Shown: positions 1 through 8,179, numbered from the stretch's first letter. The stretch is DNA of 42,003 bases from a bacterium (GCA_021786295.1 JAJYNO010000007.1:1-42003), one strand, 5' to 3'. Notes: generated by a model not told the origin, from the sequence alone. Translations and numbers: made by a program.

Positions 1-283
1 TGGCGCCGCTCATCGTCAGCGCGCCCGTCATCGTGTCGCCAGCCTTCAGCACCTTGCTGCTGTCGGTCGCAGTCACGTTGGTAAGACCTGAACCGTTACC
101 AAAGAACGTGCCGCTGGTCGTTATCGACGACCCGCTGATTATGTCGGCGTTGGCGCCGCTCATCGTCAGCGCGCCCGTCATCGTGTCGCCAGCCTTCAGC
201 ACCTTGCTGCTGTCGGTCGCAGTCACGTTCGTAAGACCTGAACCGTTGCCATAGAACGTGCCGCTGGTCGTTATCGATGACTG
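1..283 (-). repeat. Tandem 150-bp coding repeat
   Basis: Two nearly identical 150-bp units (1-150 and 151 to about 283) encode a 50-residue repeat in the surface protein. A third, partial copy lies at about 405-500. The period is a multiple of three, so copy-number changes keep the frame. Confidence 0.85.
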
Positions 284-1489
284 CGCAGTTATATAACTCG
301 CCGCGCCCGTCAAGCCAAGCGCGCCGGTCATCGTACCGCCAGTCAGCGGCAACTGCGCAACATTTGTCACATTCCCCAGGCCTACCTGCGACGCGCTCAT
401 CCCAGTAAGACCGGAACCGTTGCCGTAGAACGTGCCGCTGGTCGTTATCGACGATCCGCTGATTATGTCGGCGTTGGCGCCGCTCATCGTCAGCGAACCG
501 GTTATCGTGTTCGCCACGTTCGTGTATACGCCGTTCGTGACGCTGCCCGCGCTGGCAGCATTGTCCGCGTATATAGCGGAGGAAACCTTTACGTCGTTAA
601 GGTAATTACCGGTGAGTTGCGCGCTCAGCAAAGTACCACTGAGCTTGGAAGCCGACATCCCAGCGATCTTGGCGTCGGTGACGGCAGAGTTCTGGATGGC
701 GCCGGTGTACACCCCGTTTATGGCTATGGAAGAAGCTATGACCCCGGAACCCAGCGCGCCGGCCTGCACGCCGGCGGCGGTCACGTTGGTGGCGGTGATG
801 CCGGTAAGAGCGGAACCGTCGATGGCCGGCAACGCGCCGGTCAGCTTGGAGGCAGTGATGCCGGAAGCGATCTTGGCGTCGGTGACGGCGGAGTTCTGGA
901 TGGCGTCGGTGTACACCCCGTTTATGGCTATGGAAGAAGTTATGACCCCGGAACCCAGCGCGCCGGCCTGCACGCCGGCGGCGGTCACGTTGGTGGCGGT
1001 GATGCCGCTCAGGGAGGAGCCGTCGCCGTAGAATTTGGCGGCGCTCACATAGCCGGAAACGGCAACATAGGTGGAAATGACTACTCCCTGCCCGGCCACG
1101 CCGACGCTGGCGGCGCTGTCGGCGTAAATGGCGTAGGGGACGGAGAGCAACTGGGTGCGCGGGGACATTTCGGCGTCGGTGCCCACCTTGACTCCCAGAT
1201 AGCGGTTATCGGCGGAGAAGACGTCGGGGGTGAGCGGAGTGGAGGCGCCCAGCTTGACATTGAAGATGCCGTTGTCGGGGGTCACGCTCTGGGTTTCGCT
1301 CCAGAGCGTATTCCCGCCGGAGGCTGCGTCGTAGATTGTGAACGCCACGGAGTAGGTCCCGGTTAGAGGGTTCCCGTTGGAGTCGATAAGGCGCCCCTGG
1401 TAGTTTATGTAGGCCGGCGCGGCAGCGGCTACAGCCGGCAGCAGCAGCGCCCCTATCAGGATTCCTATCAGCGCTTTCAGCGTTTTCAT
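1..1489 (-). CDS. Secreted repeat-rich tail-fibre-like surface protein (3' end beyond left edge)
   Basis: The reading frame is open from an ATG at 1489 to the window edge (about 496 codons) and is preceded by a good GGAGG ribosome site at 1494-1498. Residues 1-24 form a signal peptide (MKTLKALIGILIGALLLPAV...). Residues about 27-125 match the N-terminal module common in large secreted proteins of uncultured bacteria: YINYQGRL, then GNPLTGTYSVAFTIYD, LWSE, and PRTQLLSVPYAIYADSA. The rest is low-complexity Gly/Ser/Thr/Ala sequence in tandem repeats with recurrent FYGNGSGLT and GDTMTGALTMSGA phrases, as in phage-tail-fibre-like and S74-peptidase adhesins. The C-terminal domain lies outside the window, so a self-cleaving S74 chaperone is only a guess. 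A sigma-54-type promoter lies 57 bp upstream, and a sigma-54/two-component operon is the next locus upstream on the same strand. No enzymatic function is claimed. Confidence 0.8.
   Translation of the reverse strand, partial: MKTLKALIGILIGALLLPAVAAAAPAYINYQGRLIDSNGNPLTGTYSVAFTIYDAASGGNTLWSETQSVTPDNGIFNVKLGASTPLTPDVFSADNRYLGVKVGTDAEMSPRTQLLSVPYAIYADSAASVGVAGQGVVISTYVAVSGYVSAAKFYGDGSSLSGITATNVTAAGVQAGALGSGVITSSIAINGVYTDAIQNSAVTDAKIASGITASKLTGALPAIDGSALTGITATNVTAAGVQAGALGSGVIASSIAINGVYTGAIQNSAVTDAKIAGMSASKLSGTLLSAQLTGNYLNDVKVSSAIYADNAASAGSVTNGVYTNVANTITGSLTMSGANADIISGSSITTSGTFYGNGSGLTGMSASQVGLGNVTNVAQLPLTGGTMTGALGLTGAASYITAQSSITTSGTFYGNGSGLTNVTATDSSKVLKAGDTMTGALTMSGANADIISGSSITTSGTFFGNGSGLTNVTATDSSKVLKAGDTMTGALTMSGA
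663..1024 (-). repeat. Tandem 204-bp coding repeat
   Basis: Two copies of a 204-bp unit begin at 663 and 867, giving 68 residues per unit; similarity fades after about 1024. Each unit encodes phrases such as ITATNVTAAGVQAGALGSGV and SSIAINGVYT. It lies in the same frame as the surface protein, upstream (in reading order) of the 150-bp repeats. Confidence 0.85.
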
Positions 1490-1545
1490 AATGCCTCCGA
1501 AATTCACCGCACTAAAATCGATACAGTGCCCCTCATTTGATATAA

Positions 1546-1561
1546 AGCAACGACTTTGCCA
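1546..1561 (-). promoter_or_regulatory. Sigma-54 (-24/-12) promoter of the repeat surface protein
   Basis: The minus strand reads TGGCAAAGTCGTTGCT. This matches the sigma-54 consensus TGGCAC-N5-TTGCW at the invariant GG and GC with exact spacing, and differs only at the C after TGGCA. Transcription would start near 1535, giving a 5' leader of about 46 nt before the RBS and ATG at 1489. The neighbouring operon encodes a sigma-54-like factor and an NtrC-type activator, which supports the reading. Confidence 0.7.
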
Positions 1562-1755
1562 AATTCTTTTAAAGACGGCATCGGCTGATTGAACCGGCAT
1601 TTCGTCGCTCTGTGTAATGCCCTGTCAGTTGCAAGGACTCCGGGCTGGATGTCTTTTCTCATAGGCGCACTTCTGTAAAGCATGTTGAATTATAGGAAAT
1701 ATCCAGTAAGGGAAATGCGGCAAATAGATGAACAAGTTGTTAACAGTAATTGTAG
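1562..1755. other. Intergenic stretch without a recognisable gene
   Basis: This AT-richer stretch separates the two-component operon terminator from the sigma-54 promoter. It would be the natural place for activator binding sites, but I see no convincing pair of enhancer palindromes. A 63-codon frame across it has no RBS or family signature and is not called. Confidence 0.5.
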
Positions 1756-1796
1756 AAAAAAAACCACACTGTGGACATAAATCCACATAACAGTGT
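1756..1796 (-). terminator. Terminator of the sigma-54-like/two-component operon
   Basis: On the minus strand, just past the response-regulator stop, ACACTG pairs with CAGTGT and TGGA with TCCA, with a small bulge (stem-loop 1766-1796). The sequence GG and eight T residues (complement of 1756-1763) follow. It fits an intrinsic terminator with an imperfect stem. Confidence 0.65.
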
Positions 1797-1812
1797 AGAA
1801 AAATATCCACAA

Positions 1813-3183
1813 TCACTCAAGCGAGTATTCTTTGATTTTGTTGTAAAGGGCCTTGCGGTCTATGGAAAGAAGTTTGGCCGCCCTCAGTTTGTTGCCGCCG
1901 GTTTTAGCGAGAGCTGCCGCTATAAGACGGCTTTCGGTCCTGGCCCTCGCCGCCTTAAGACTTTCTTTTAAGTTAAAACTCTCCACATCCGGAATTAAAG
2001 GCGCGGCAGCCCCCGCCGGGACCGAAGCGCCCAAAGCCAGATGGGCGGGCTGTATCTCCCCACCGCTCAGCAGGGCGGCGCGGATTATGGCGTTTCTGAG
2101 CTCCCTAACATTGCCGGGCCAGGCATAGGCCGTCAGCGCTGACATAGCCTGGTCAGAAATTCCGCTGATCTTCTTGTTTACCAGCTTTTCTGCTTCCCGC
2201 AGGAAAAAAGCGGCCAAGGTAGGGATATCTTCCCTGCGCTCGGCAAGGGCAGGCACCTGCAGGGCGAACTGGTTCAGGCGATGATAGAGGTCCTCGCGGA
2301 AAGAACCGTCGCGTATGCACCCGGCCAGGTCCTTGTTGGCCGCGGCTATCACCCGGGTATCGACCGGGATATCCTTCTTGCCGCCCAGATGCCGGATCTT
2401 CCGCTCCTCCAGCACGCGCAGGAGCTTCGCCTGGGTGCCGGGCGTCAGGTTGGCTATCTCGTCCAGGAACAGCGTGCCGCCGAAGGCTGCCTCGAAAAGA
2501 CCCTGCTTACGGCGGTCGGCCCCCGTAAAGGCGCCGCGCTCGTAGCCGAACAGTTCGCTCTCTACGAGGTTCTCCGGCAGCGCGCCGCAATCCAGCGCCA
2601 CGAACGGGCTGCCGGCGCGCTGGCTCAGGCGGTGTATCTCCCTGGCCCAGACCTCCTTGCCCGAACCCGACGGTCCTGAAAGTATAACGGTGAGGTCGGT
2701 GGAGGCCACCTGCCGCGCCAACTCGGCCACGCCTTTTATGGCGCGGCTCTCCCCGGTAACCGGCTCCTGCCCATGCGCGCTCTTAACATGGCTGCGCAGC
2801 GCGTCGAACTCGCGCTTCAGCCGGCGTTCCTTTACCGCCTTCTCTATTATCAGCAGCAGCTCCTCGTTGCCGAAAGGTTTCACCAGGTAATCCAGCGCGC
2901 CCAGCTTCATGGCGCGCACCGCGCTCTTTACGTCGGCGTGGCCGGTCAGGATGACGACAGGGAGGCCGGGGTCGTCGTTCTTGAGTTTCTCAAGCACGGC
3001 GAGGCCGTCCGAATCTCCCAGCAGCATGTCCAGCACAACGGCGTCGAAGGTCAGCGAATCGGCCAGGGAAAGCCCCTCTGCGGCGGAGGCCGCCGTCGCG
3101 CAGTTATGCCGCCCGGTCTCCAGCGCGGCCTTAAGGACATAGCGCGTGTCGGCGTCGTCCTCTACGATGAGTATGTTGCCCAT
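1813..3183 (-). CDS. NtrC-family sigma-54-dependent response regulator
   Basis: This is a three-domain bacterial enhancer-binding protein of 456 residues, normal for the family. The receiver domain (about 3-118) has the acidic pair in VEDDAD, phospho-acceptor D52 in VVLDML, and K102 in LVKPFG. The AAA+ domain (about 142-370) has Walker A GPSGSGKE (170-177), the sigma-54-contacting GAFTGA loop (217-222) and Walker B LFLDEI (238-243). A Fis-type helix-turn-helix follows at the C-terminus (about 410-452, ending KALYNKIKEYSLE). All residues needed for ATP-driven open-complex formation are present. It lies 37 bp after the histidine kinase on the same strand and is probably phosphorylated by it. 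It is the third gene of the operon headed by a sigma-54-like protein, so it probably activates that factor or the housekeeping RpoN. Confidence 0.95.
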   Translation of the reverse strand: MGNILIVEDDADTRYVLKAALETGRHNCATAASAAEGLSLADSLTFDAVVLDMLLGDSDGLAVLEKLKNDDPGLPVVILTGHADVKSAVRAMKLGALDYLVKPFGNEELLLIIEKAVKERRLKREFDALRSHVKSAHGQEPVTGESRAIKGVAELARQVASTDLTVILSGPSGSGKEVWAREIHRLSQRAGSPFVALDCGALPENLVESELFGYERGAFTGADRRKQGLFEAAFGGTLFLDEIANLTPGTQAKLLRVLEERKIRHLGGKKDIPVDTRVIAAANKDLAGCIRDGSFREDLYHRLNQFALQVPALAERREDIPTLAAFFLREAEKLVNKKISGISDQAMSALTAYAWPGNVRELRNAIIRAALLSGGEIQPAHLALGASVPAGAAAPLIPDVESFNLKESLKAARARTESRLIAAALAKTGGNKLRAAKLLSIDRKALYNKIKEYSLE

Positions 3184-3220
3184 GTCCGATGAATTATCGC
3201 CACGCCGCCGGCGCCACGGA

Positions 3221-4333
3221 TCAGACTATCTTTCGGAAACGAAGACTGACCACCGCGCCGCCCTCCGGCGAGGCCGACACCAGTATGCGCCCGCCGTGCT
3301 CGTCCATTATCTGCCGCGCCAGGTACAGCCCCAGGCCGGTTCCGTTCTCCTTGGTCGTGAAGAACGGCTGGAACAGGCTCTCCATCATCGCCGGCTCCAG
3401 GCCGGGACCGTTGTCGGCTACGGTCAGGAAGACCTCTTTTTCCGCCTCCAGCCACCCCGAGGAGACAGTCACCCTCCCGTCGGGTACGCCGTCCAGGGCC
3501 TGCAGAGAATTATTGAGGATATTGTAGATCACGCTGTGCATGTAATGCGGGTCAAGGAAGACCTTTGGCGCCTTCTCGAACGTCTTCTCGACCTTGACCT
3601 TGGCGGCCTTCACCGCGCTGTCTATGAGCTCCAGCGCCCTTTCGGTGGCTGTTTCCACCGGGTAGGGTTCCAGCCGGCACATGCCGCTGCGGGAGAAATC
3701 CAGCAGCGTCCTGACTATGTCCGAGGCGCGGCGGGCGTTGCGCTCTATCAGTTCGGCGCCGGAGCGCACGGCCTCTGGCTGCCCGTCCTGCGCGCGTAGC
3801 AGTTCCGAGGTGGAGAGTATCACGTGGAGCGGGTTCTTGATGTCGTGCGCGAACATAGAAGTAAGCTGGCCCATGGAGGTGAGACGGTTCAGCTTGCGGG
3901 CAGCGTTCTTGAAGACGTGCGGGTCCTTAAGCGCGGACCATTCGTCGGGTGAGACCTGCGACAGGAAGAGGCAGAAGCCGTTCGCTCCGCCGTCGCCCCC
4001 TCTAAGCGCCTGCACGGTAAGGTACAGGCGCACTATGCTGCGCGAGGGCGTCAGCATATAGAAACGGTAGTTGCGCACCACGCCGTTCTTGGCCGCCAGT
4101 TCGGTGAGTTCCTTGAAATCCTTGAGGTCCTTTTCCAGGACCAGTTCCGAGGCCGGCTTGCCCTTTATGTCCCGGCTTTCCCAACCGAGGAGTTTCAGCG
4201 CGCTATTGTTGACCACCAGCACGTTGAGGGAGCGGTCCAGCGCCAGCATGGGCTCCTGCGCTCTGAAAAAGACGGCGTCGAAGAGGCTCCGGTAGACCGG
4301 ATGCTCCGCGCCCTCTTCTTTCCTGACTGTCAT
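3221..4333 (-). CDS. Soluble PAS-domain sensor histidine kinase
   Basis: The 370-residue protein has no transmembrane segment, so it should sense a cytoplasmic signal. A PAS-like domain covers about residues 15-125. The HisKA dimerisation helix carries the phospho-accepting H163 in FAHDIKNPLH. The HATPase_c domain shows an N-box (YNILNNSLQAL), a G1 box (VADNGPGL) and a G2 box (GTGLGLYLA). Its ATG overlaps the stop of the upstream sigma-54-like gene (ATGA at 4330-4333), which implies translational coupling, and the response regulator follows. The order sigma factor, kinase, regulator is unusual, because rpoN is normally not operonic with its activator. The signal is unknown. Confidence 0.93.
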   Translation of the reverse strand: MTVRKEEGAEHPVYRSLFDAVFFRAQEPMLALDRSLNVLVVNNSALKLLGWESRDIKGKPASELVLEKDLKDFKELTELAAKNGVVRNYRFYMLTPSRSIVRLYLTVQALRGGDGGANGFCLFLSQVSPDEWSALKDPHVFKNAARKLNRLTSMGQLTSMFAHDIKNPLHVILSTSELLRAQDGQPEAVRSGAELIERNARRASDIVRTLLDFSRSGMCRLEPYPVETATERALELIDSAVKAAKVKVEKTFEKAPKVFLDPHYMHSVIYNILNNSLQALDGVPDGRVTVSSGWLEAEKEVFLTVADNGPGLEPAMMESLFQPFFTTKENGTGLGLYLARQIMDEHGGRILVSASPEGGAVVSLRFRKIV

Positions 4334-5373
4334 AACCCGGCCCTGTAGAGATTAACGCTGCGCCTTGAAACACGCAGGCCGCAGTCCTTTCTAAGAGCCT
4401 CGGATATCTCCCTGTCGGTAATTTTAGCGCTCCCCGCCCCCGTCATGGTTTTTATTTTATCAATTATAAAGGCTTTCTTCGTGAGAAAAAGATCTTTCAT
4501 TCTTATTTCCTCGCCCCACGGAGCCTCCACAGACCGGGAGGAAACCAGCCTCGAGACCGTGGCCGGGTCTAGACCGGTCAGGGCGGCCAGGTCCCGCTGC
4601 GTCAGCGGTTTCAGGCCGGAACGCCCCGACAGAAAGCCCTCCTGCGCCCGGATGAGCGCCTCAAGAACCCGGTGGAACCCGGCCTTTCGCCACGAGAGGC
4701 GCTGGGCCCGGGCCAGCAGGGAATAGGCCCGCCGGGCCTCGTCGGTGGTAAAAGCGCCGCTGCGCACCAGCCGCGAAAGGGCGCTCCTGTCCATAAAGTA
4801 GGCACCGCGGAAGTAGGACGGGTGGGTATACGCGGCGAAAAGGGAACCGCCGTCGCGGACGATGACCGCGGAAAGCCTGAAATAAAGCCGCGGCAGCGAA
4901 GCCGCCGGGACGCGTTCATGCGCCAAAATGAACGAGTCCGTGAAGGCCCTAAGAGCGGAGACCTCCTCCCCGGTAAATCCGCAGGCTTTGGCGGCGGCCT
5001 TCGGGTCAAGCGAGGAGGAAAGGAAGTACTTCTCGAAATTGCCCGCCCCTGCGCGGCGCGCGAGTTCCAGCATGGCCGGTCTGGCGGACAGCCATTCTCC
5101 GGCCCCGGACCTTTCGGCGGCCGAGGCCAGCCCGTCGTCGGCGCAGGCGCGGAAGAAGGCGTAGGCGGCTCCGGGCAGACGCCTTCGCACGACGGGGGCC
5201 GAGCCGTCCTCGCCGGGAGAGCAGAGCCTGGAGAAGAGAGGATCCGCCAGCAGCTCCGCCTCCTGCTCGAGGAAGTCCTTCTCGGGAGACGACAGCACCG
5301 TGAAGAGCCGCAGGTCCTGACGCTGGACCTGTTCCCCGGAGAGCTGAAGCGACTGTTTTTTCCGTTCTTTCAT
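4330..5373 (-). CDS. Compact, divergent sigma-54 (RpoN)-like factor
   Basis: The 347-residue protein is much shorter than typical RpoN (about 430-490). The C-terminal half aligns by eye with sigma-54. It shows the core/DNA-binding stretch HRVLEALIRAQEGFLSG, a helix-turn-helix LTQRDLAALTGLDPATVSRL (257-276) matching the RpoN LxDIAxxxxxHESTxSR motif, then APWG and MKDLF like PRGxFELKYFF. It ends in SRRSVNLYRA (336-345), a variant of the RpoN box ARRTVAKYRE. The N-terminus (SLQLSGEQVQRQDLRLFTVL, 8-27) resembles activator-contacting region I but is poor in the usual Gln/Leu pattern. The acidic linker is mostly missing and the core-binding region is diverged. It heads an operon with a kinase and an NtrC-type activator. 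I infer a dedicated alternative sigma-54 paralogue; an anti-sigma or competitor role cannot be excluded. Confidence 0.85.
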   Translation of the reverse strand: MKERKKQSLQLSGEQVQRQDLRLFTVLSSPEKDFLEQEAELLADPLFSRLCSPGEDGSAPVVRRRLPGAAYAFFRACADDGLASAAERSGAGEWLSARPAMLELARRAGAGNFEKYFLSSSLDPKAAAKACGFTGEEVSALRAFTDSFILAHERVPAASLPRLYFRLSAVIVRDGGSLFAAYTHPSYFRGAYFMDRSALSRLVRSGAFTTDEARRAYSLLARAQRLSWRKAGFHRVLEALIRAQEGFLSGRSGLKPLTQRDLAALTGLDPATVSRLVSSRSVEAPWGEEIRMKDLFLTKKAFIIDKIKTMTGAGSAKITDREISEALRKDCGLRVSRRSVNLYRAGL

Positions 5374-5394
5374 AGGGGGAACGCCTTCCCGGGA

Positions 5395-5400
5395 TTATAA
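5395..5400 (-). promoter_or_regulatory. Candidate -10 for the sigma-54-like operon
   Basis: The minus strand has a perfect TATAAT, 21 bp upstream of the ATG at 5373. The expected -35 position is G-rich with no good hexamer, so the promoter is weak, activated or mis-called. No clear RBS precedes the ATG. Confidence 0.4.
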
Positions 5401-5448
5401 CAATTTTCCCCCCGCCAGCCCCCCCTTACCGCCCCCTCGTCGGCGGAT

Positions 5449-5478
5449 TTGACAACCCCCGCGACTATTGCATAGATT
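5449..5478 (+). promoter_or_regulatory. Sigma-70 promoter for nrdJ
   Basis: TTGACA (5449-5454), an 18-bp spacer and TAGATT (5473-5478) predict a start near 5485 and a leader of about 135 nt. The leader is GC-rich and foldable, but I recognise no riboswitch in it. Confidence 0.55.
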
Positions 5479-5619
5479 AGGCTTATTCCAAACGCATTTT
5501 GCTGTGCGGTTGACGTAAAGGAACCCCGCTCGTAAGGCGCAAGAGTGGCGCGGATACGGGAGCGCGGCCGGACTTTTTACCGGAAAGCCCCCGCAAAAGG
5601 ATTTACCGAGGACAGACGC

Positions 5620-8130
5620 ATGAAAACCACGACGCCGACCAGGAAAGAGATACAACTGAGCGAGAATCAGGCCAAGGTCATAAAGGACAAGTACCTCCGC
5701 GACGAGAAGACCCCGGAGGAACTTTTCGAGCGGGTGGCGCACAACATCTCCCTCTCCGAAATAGTTCTCCATCCCGAAGCCACGAAATGGGGAGTTTTCG
5801 AAGGCGTATCCTTCCGCGCCGAGGAGACACCGGGCGAGGCCCTCGGGCGCACGCTGCTCTTCCATGCCGACCTCGCGGATTCCTCGGAGCGCGAGACCAA
5901 CTTCCTGCGTTTCCTGGCCAACCTGGAAAAAGCCTACAGGGAAGTTCCCGCGGCGCGCGAGGCCGCTGACCGCTGGAAGGCCGAGTTCTACGGCCTGATG
6001 GCGGCCTTCGACTTCCTGCCGAACTCCCCCACGCTGATGAACGCCGGGCGGGACCTGCAGCAGCTTTCGGCCTGCTACGTGCTGCCGGTGCCCGACTCGA
6101 TGGAGGGCATAGCCAAGGCGCTGACCGCGCAGAGCCTTATCCAGAAGTCAGGCGGCGGCACCGGCTTCTCGTTCGGCCGCCTGCGTCCCAAAGGCGACGT
6201 GGTCAAGAAGACCAACGGCGTGGCCTCCGGCGCCGTGTCTTTCATGAAACTCTTCGACAAGCTGACCGACGTGGTGAAGCAGGGCGGCACCCGCCGCGGC
6301 GCCAACATGGGCATCATCCCGTACTGGCATCCGGAGATAAAGGATTTCATCACGATCAAGTCCCAGCAGGGCGCGCTGGAGAACTTCAACATCTCGATAG
6401 CCCTCGACGAGAAGTTCATGAAGGCCGTTGACGACGGCGCCAGTTACGACCTGATCAGCCCCCGCACGAAGGAGGCCGTGGGCGCCTTGAAGGCGCGGGA
6501 GGTCTTCAACGCGATGGTAGAGTCCGCCTGGGCCAGCGGCGATCCCGGCGTGGTCTTTCTTGACCGCATCAACGGGACCAACTCCAACCCGACCCCGGCG
6601 CTGGGCGAGATAGAGAGCACCAACCCCTGCGGCGAGCAGCCGCTCCTGCCCTGGGAATCCTGCAACCTCGGCTCCATCAACCTGGCGAACTTCACGACCG
6701 GGGAACTGATGCGGGCCGGGATGGACTGGGAGCGCCTGGGCGACGCCGTCGCCAAGGCCGTGCGCTTCCTGGACGACGTTATAGAGATAAACAACTACCC
6801 GCTCCCGGAGATAGAGAAGATAGCCAAGGGCAACCGCAAAATAGGCCTGGGCGTGATGGGCTGGGCCGAGACCGCGGTAAAACTTGGCGTCGCCTACGAC
6901 AGTCCCGAAGGTCTGAAGAAGGCCGAAGAGGTGATGAAGTTCGTGAACGACAAGGCGCTCGAGGCCTCGGAGGAACTGGCGAAGGAACGCGGTGTCTTCC
7001 GCAACTGGAAGGGCTCCATCTACGACTCCGGGGGCAGCCACTTCCGAGGCGTTCCGGCCAGGCCGCGCAACGCCTCCCGCACTACGATAGCCCCCACCGG
7101 CACCATAGCGATAGCGGCCGGGCTGCAGGGCTCCGGTATAGAGCCTTTCTTCGCGATAGCCTACACCCGCTACAACGCGAAAGCGCTGGACGCCATCAAG
7201 AACAACAGGGAACCGGAAGCCAAGGACACCTTTTACGAGGTGAACTCGCTTTTCAGGCAGCTCGCCAGGGAGAACCATTACTTCGGGCTGGACGAGAGGA
7301 CGCTCTGGAAGAAGGTGGAGGCCAACCACAAGGCCGTGCGCGGCATACCGGAGGTCCCGAAGCAGGTACAGGAGCTCTTCCCCACCGCGCACGACGTCTC
7401 CGTAGAGAACCACATAAAGATACAGGCGGCCTTCCAGAAGCACGTCGACAACGCGGTCTCCAAGACCATCAACATGCCGAACTCCTCCAAGGTTGAGGAC
7501 GTAAGGCGCTGCTACCTGCTGGCCCACAAGCTGGGCTGCAAGGGCCTGACGGTCTACCGCGACGGCTGCAAGACGCAGCAGGTGCTGAACATCGGCTCCG
7601 GCCCCGAGCACGCCCAGGCCAAGACCAAGAAGAAAAAAGGGGCGTACCAGAGCTTCGGCGTGTCGTCGGAATACTTCCAGCTGAAGACCGGCTACGGCCC
7701 GCTGCACGTGCACATCAACTACAACGAGCACGGCCCTTACCAGGTGTTCACCAACATGCCGCCGCTCGGCACCGAGATCAGCGGCCTGACGTCGCTGATC
7801 GGCATCCTGCTTTCCAAGTACTTCGAGGAAGGCGGCGATCCGGTGAAGATAATAAAGCACCTGAACTCGGTGAAGGGCGACCGGCCCGTCGGACTGGGAG
7901 AGAACCGAATCAACTCGATAGCGCACGGCATAGCCGTGGCGCTCCGCAGCCACCTGAAGCGCACCGGCGTCATAGCTTCCGACCAGGAGATAGGCGGCCA
8001 GGAGAAGCTGGAGCTGTGGGACGCTTCTCACACGCAGTACTGCCCGAAGTGCTACTCTTCCAACGTCAGCTTCGAGTCCGGCTGCTCAGGTCCGACCTGC
8101 CACGACTGCGGCTACTCGGAGTGTTCCTGA
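5620..8130 (+). CDS. nrdJ: Adenosylcobalamin-dependent (class II) ribonucleotide reductase
   Basis: The enzyme reduces ribonucleotides to deoxyribonucleotides in the cytoplasm using a B12-generated thiyl radical, so it works with or without oxygen. The 836-residue protein (from ATG 5620) shows LPNSPTLMNAG, SACYVLPVPDSM with a substrate-reducing Cys, the catalytic motif NPCGE at 335-339, SCNLGSINL, and the phosphate-binding TIAPTGTIAIAAG. Near the C-terminus is a TSCPD-type domain followed by a zinc-ribbon-like CPKC...C...CHDCGYSEC tail that would shuttle electrons from thioredoxin. ATG 5620 is preferred over an upstream GTG at 5545, because similarity begins there and GAGGAC precedes it. It is a single-gene transcript with its own promoter and terminator. 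No cobalamin riboswitch is visible. Confidence 0.96.
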   Translation: MKTTTPTRKEIQLSENQAKVIKDKYLRDEKTPEELFERVAHNISLSEIVLHPEATKWGVFEGVSFRAEETPGEALGRTLLFHADLADSSERETNFLRFLANLEKAYREVPAAREAADRWKAEFYGLMAAFDFLPNSPTLMNAGRDLQQLSACYVLPVPDSMEGIAKALTAQSLIQKSGGGTGFSFGRLRPKGDVVKKTNGVASGAVSFMKLFDKLTDVVKQGGTRRGANMGIIPYWHPEIKDFITIKSQQGALENFNISIALDEKFMKAVDDGASYDLISPRTKEAVGALKAREVFNAMVESAWASGDPGVVFLDRINGTNSNPTPALGEIESTNPCGEQPLLPWESCNLGSINLANFTTGELMRAGMDWERLGDAVAKAVRFLDDVIEINNYPLPEIEKIAKGNRKIGLGVMGWAETAVKLGVAYDSPEGLKKAEEVMKFVNDKALEASEELAKERGVFRNWKGSIYDSGGSHFRGVPARPRNASRTTIAPTGTIAIAAGLQGSGIEPFFAIAYTRYNAKALDAIKNNREPEAKDTFYEVNSLFRQLARENHYFGLDERTLWKKVEANHKAVRGIPEVPKQVQELFPTAHDVSVENHIKIQAAFQKHVDNAVSKTINMPNSSKVEDVRRCYLLAHKLGCKGLTVYRDGCKTQQVLNIGSGPEHAQAKTKKKKGAYQSFGVSSEYFQLKTGYGPLHVHINYNEHGPYQVFTNMPPLGTEISGLTSLIGILLSKYFEEGGDPVKIIKHLNSVKGDRPVGLGENRINSIAHGIAVALRSHLKRTGVIASDQEIGGQEKLELWDASHTQYCPKCYSSNVSFESGCSGPTCHDCGYSECS

Positions 8131-8153
8131 CTCCGAACCGGTCCAGCGGCCAG

Positions 8154-8179
8154 GCCCCGGCCCGCGCCGGGGCTTTTTA
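8154..8179 (+). terminator. Intrinsic terminator of nrdJ
   Basis: A perfect 7-bp GC stem, GCCCCGG (8154-8160) with CCGGGGC (8167-8173), has a 6-nt loop and is followed by TTTTTAT. It lies 24 bp after the nrdJ stop. Confidence 0.9.

Noticed and set aside
1-300. Regular direct repeats suggestive of a CRISPR array
   Set aside because: The units are 150 bp, near identical throughout and in a continuous reading frame; there are no short repeats with unique spacers and no cas genes.
1770-1811. Three DnaA-box-like 9-mers (ATGTCCACA, AAATCCACA, ATATCCACA) in an AT-rich island
   Set aside because: None is a perfect TTATCCACA, two lie in the stem of a plausible terminator, and no dnaA, dnaN or gidA neighbours are present.
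1625-1816. 63-codon minus-strand frame in the intergenic region
   Set aside because: It has no ribosome site or family signature and runs through the terminator.
5479-5619. Cobalamin riboswitch or NrdR boxes before the B12-dependent reductase
   Set aside because: The leader is too short for a full cobalamin riboswitch and shows no B12-box or NrdR-box sequence; only general GC-rich foldability is seen.
5545-5619. GTG start extending nrdJ by 25 residues
   Set aside because: The extension is Arg-rich and unlike the family; ATG 5620 has a better upstream site and matches the start of similarity.
6148-8031. Long antisense frame opposite nrdJ (and similar ones opposite clpB, metG, pduL/tpiA)
   Set aside because: Long open antisense frames are expected opposite GC-rich genes with strong third-position bias; their proteins are Arg/Gly/Leu/Val-rich with no motifs.
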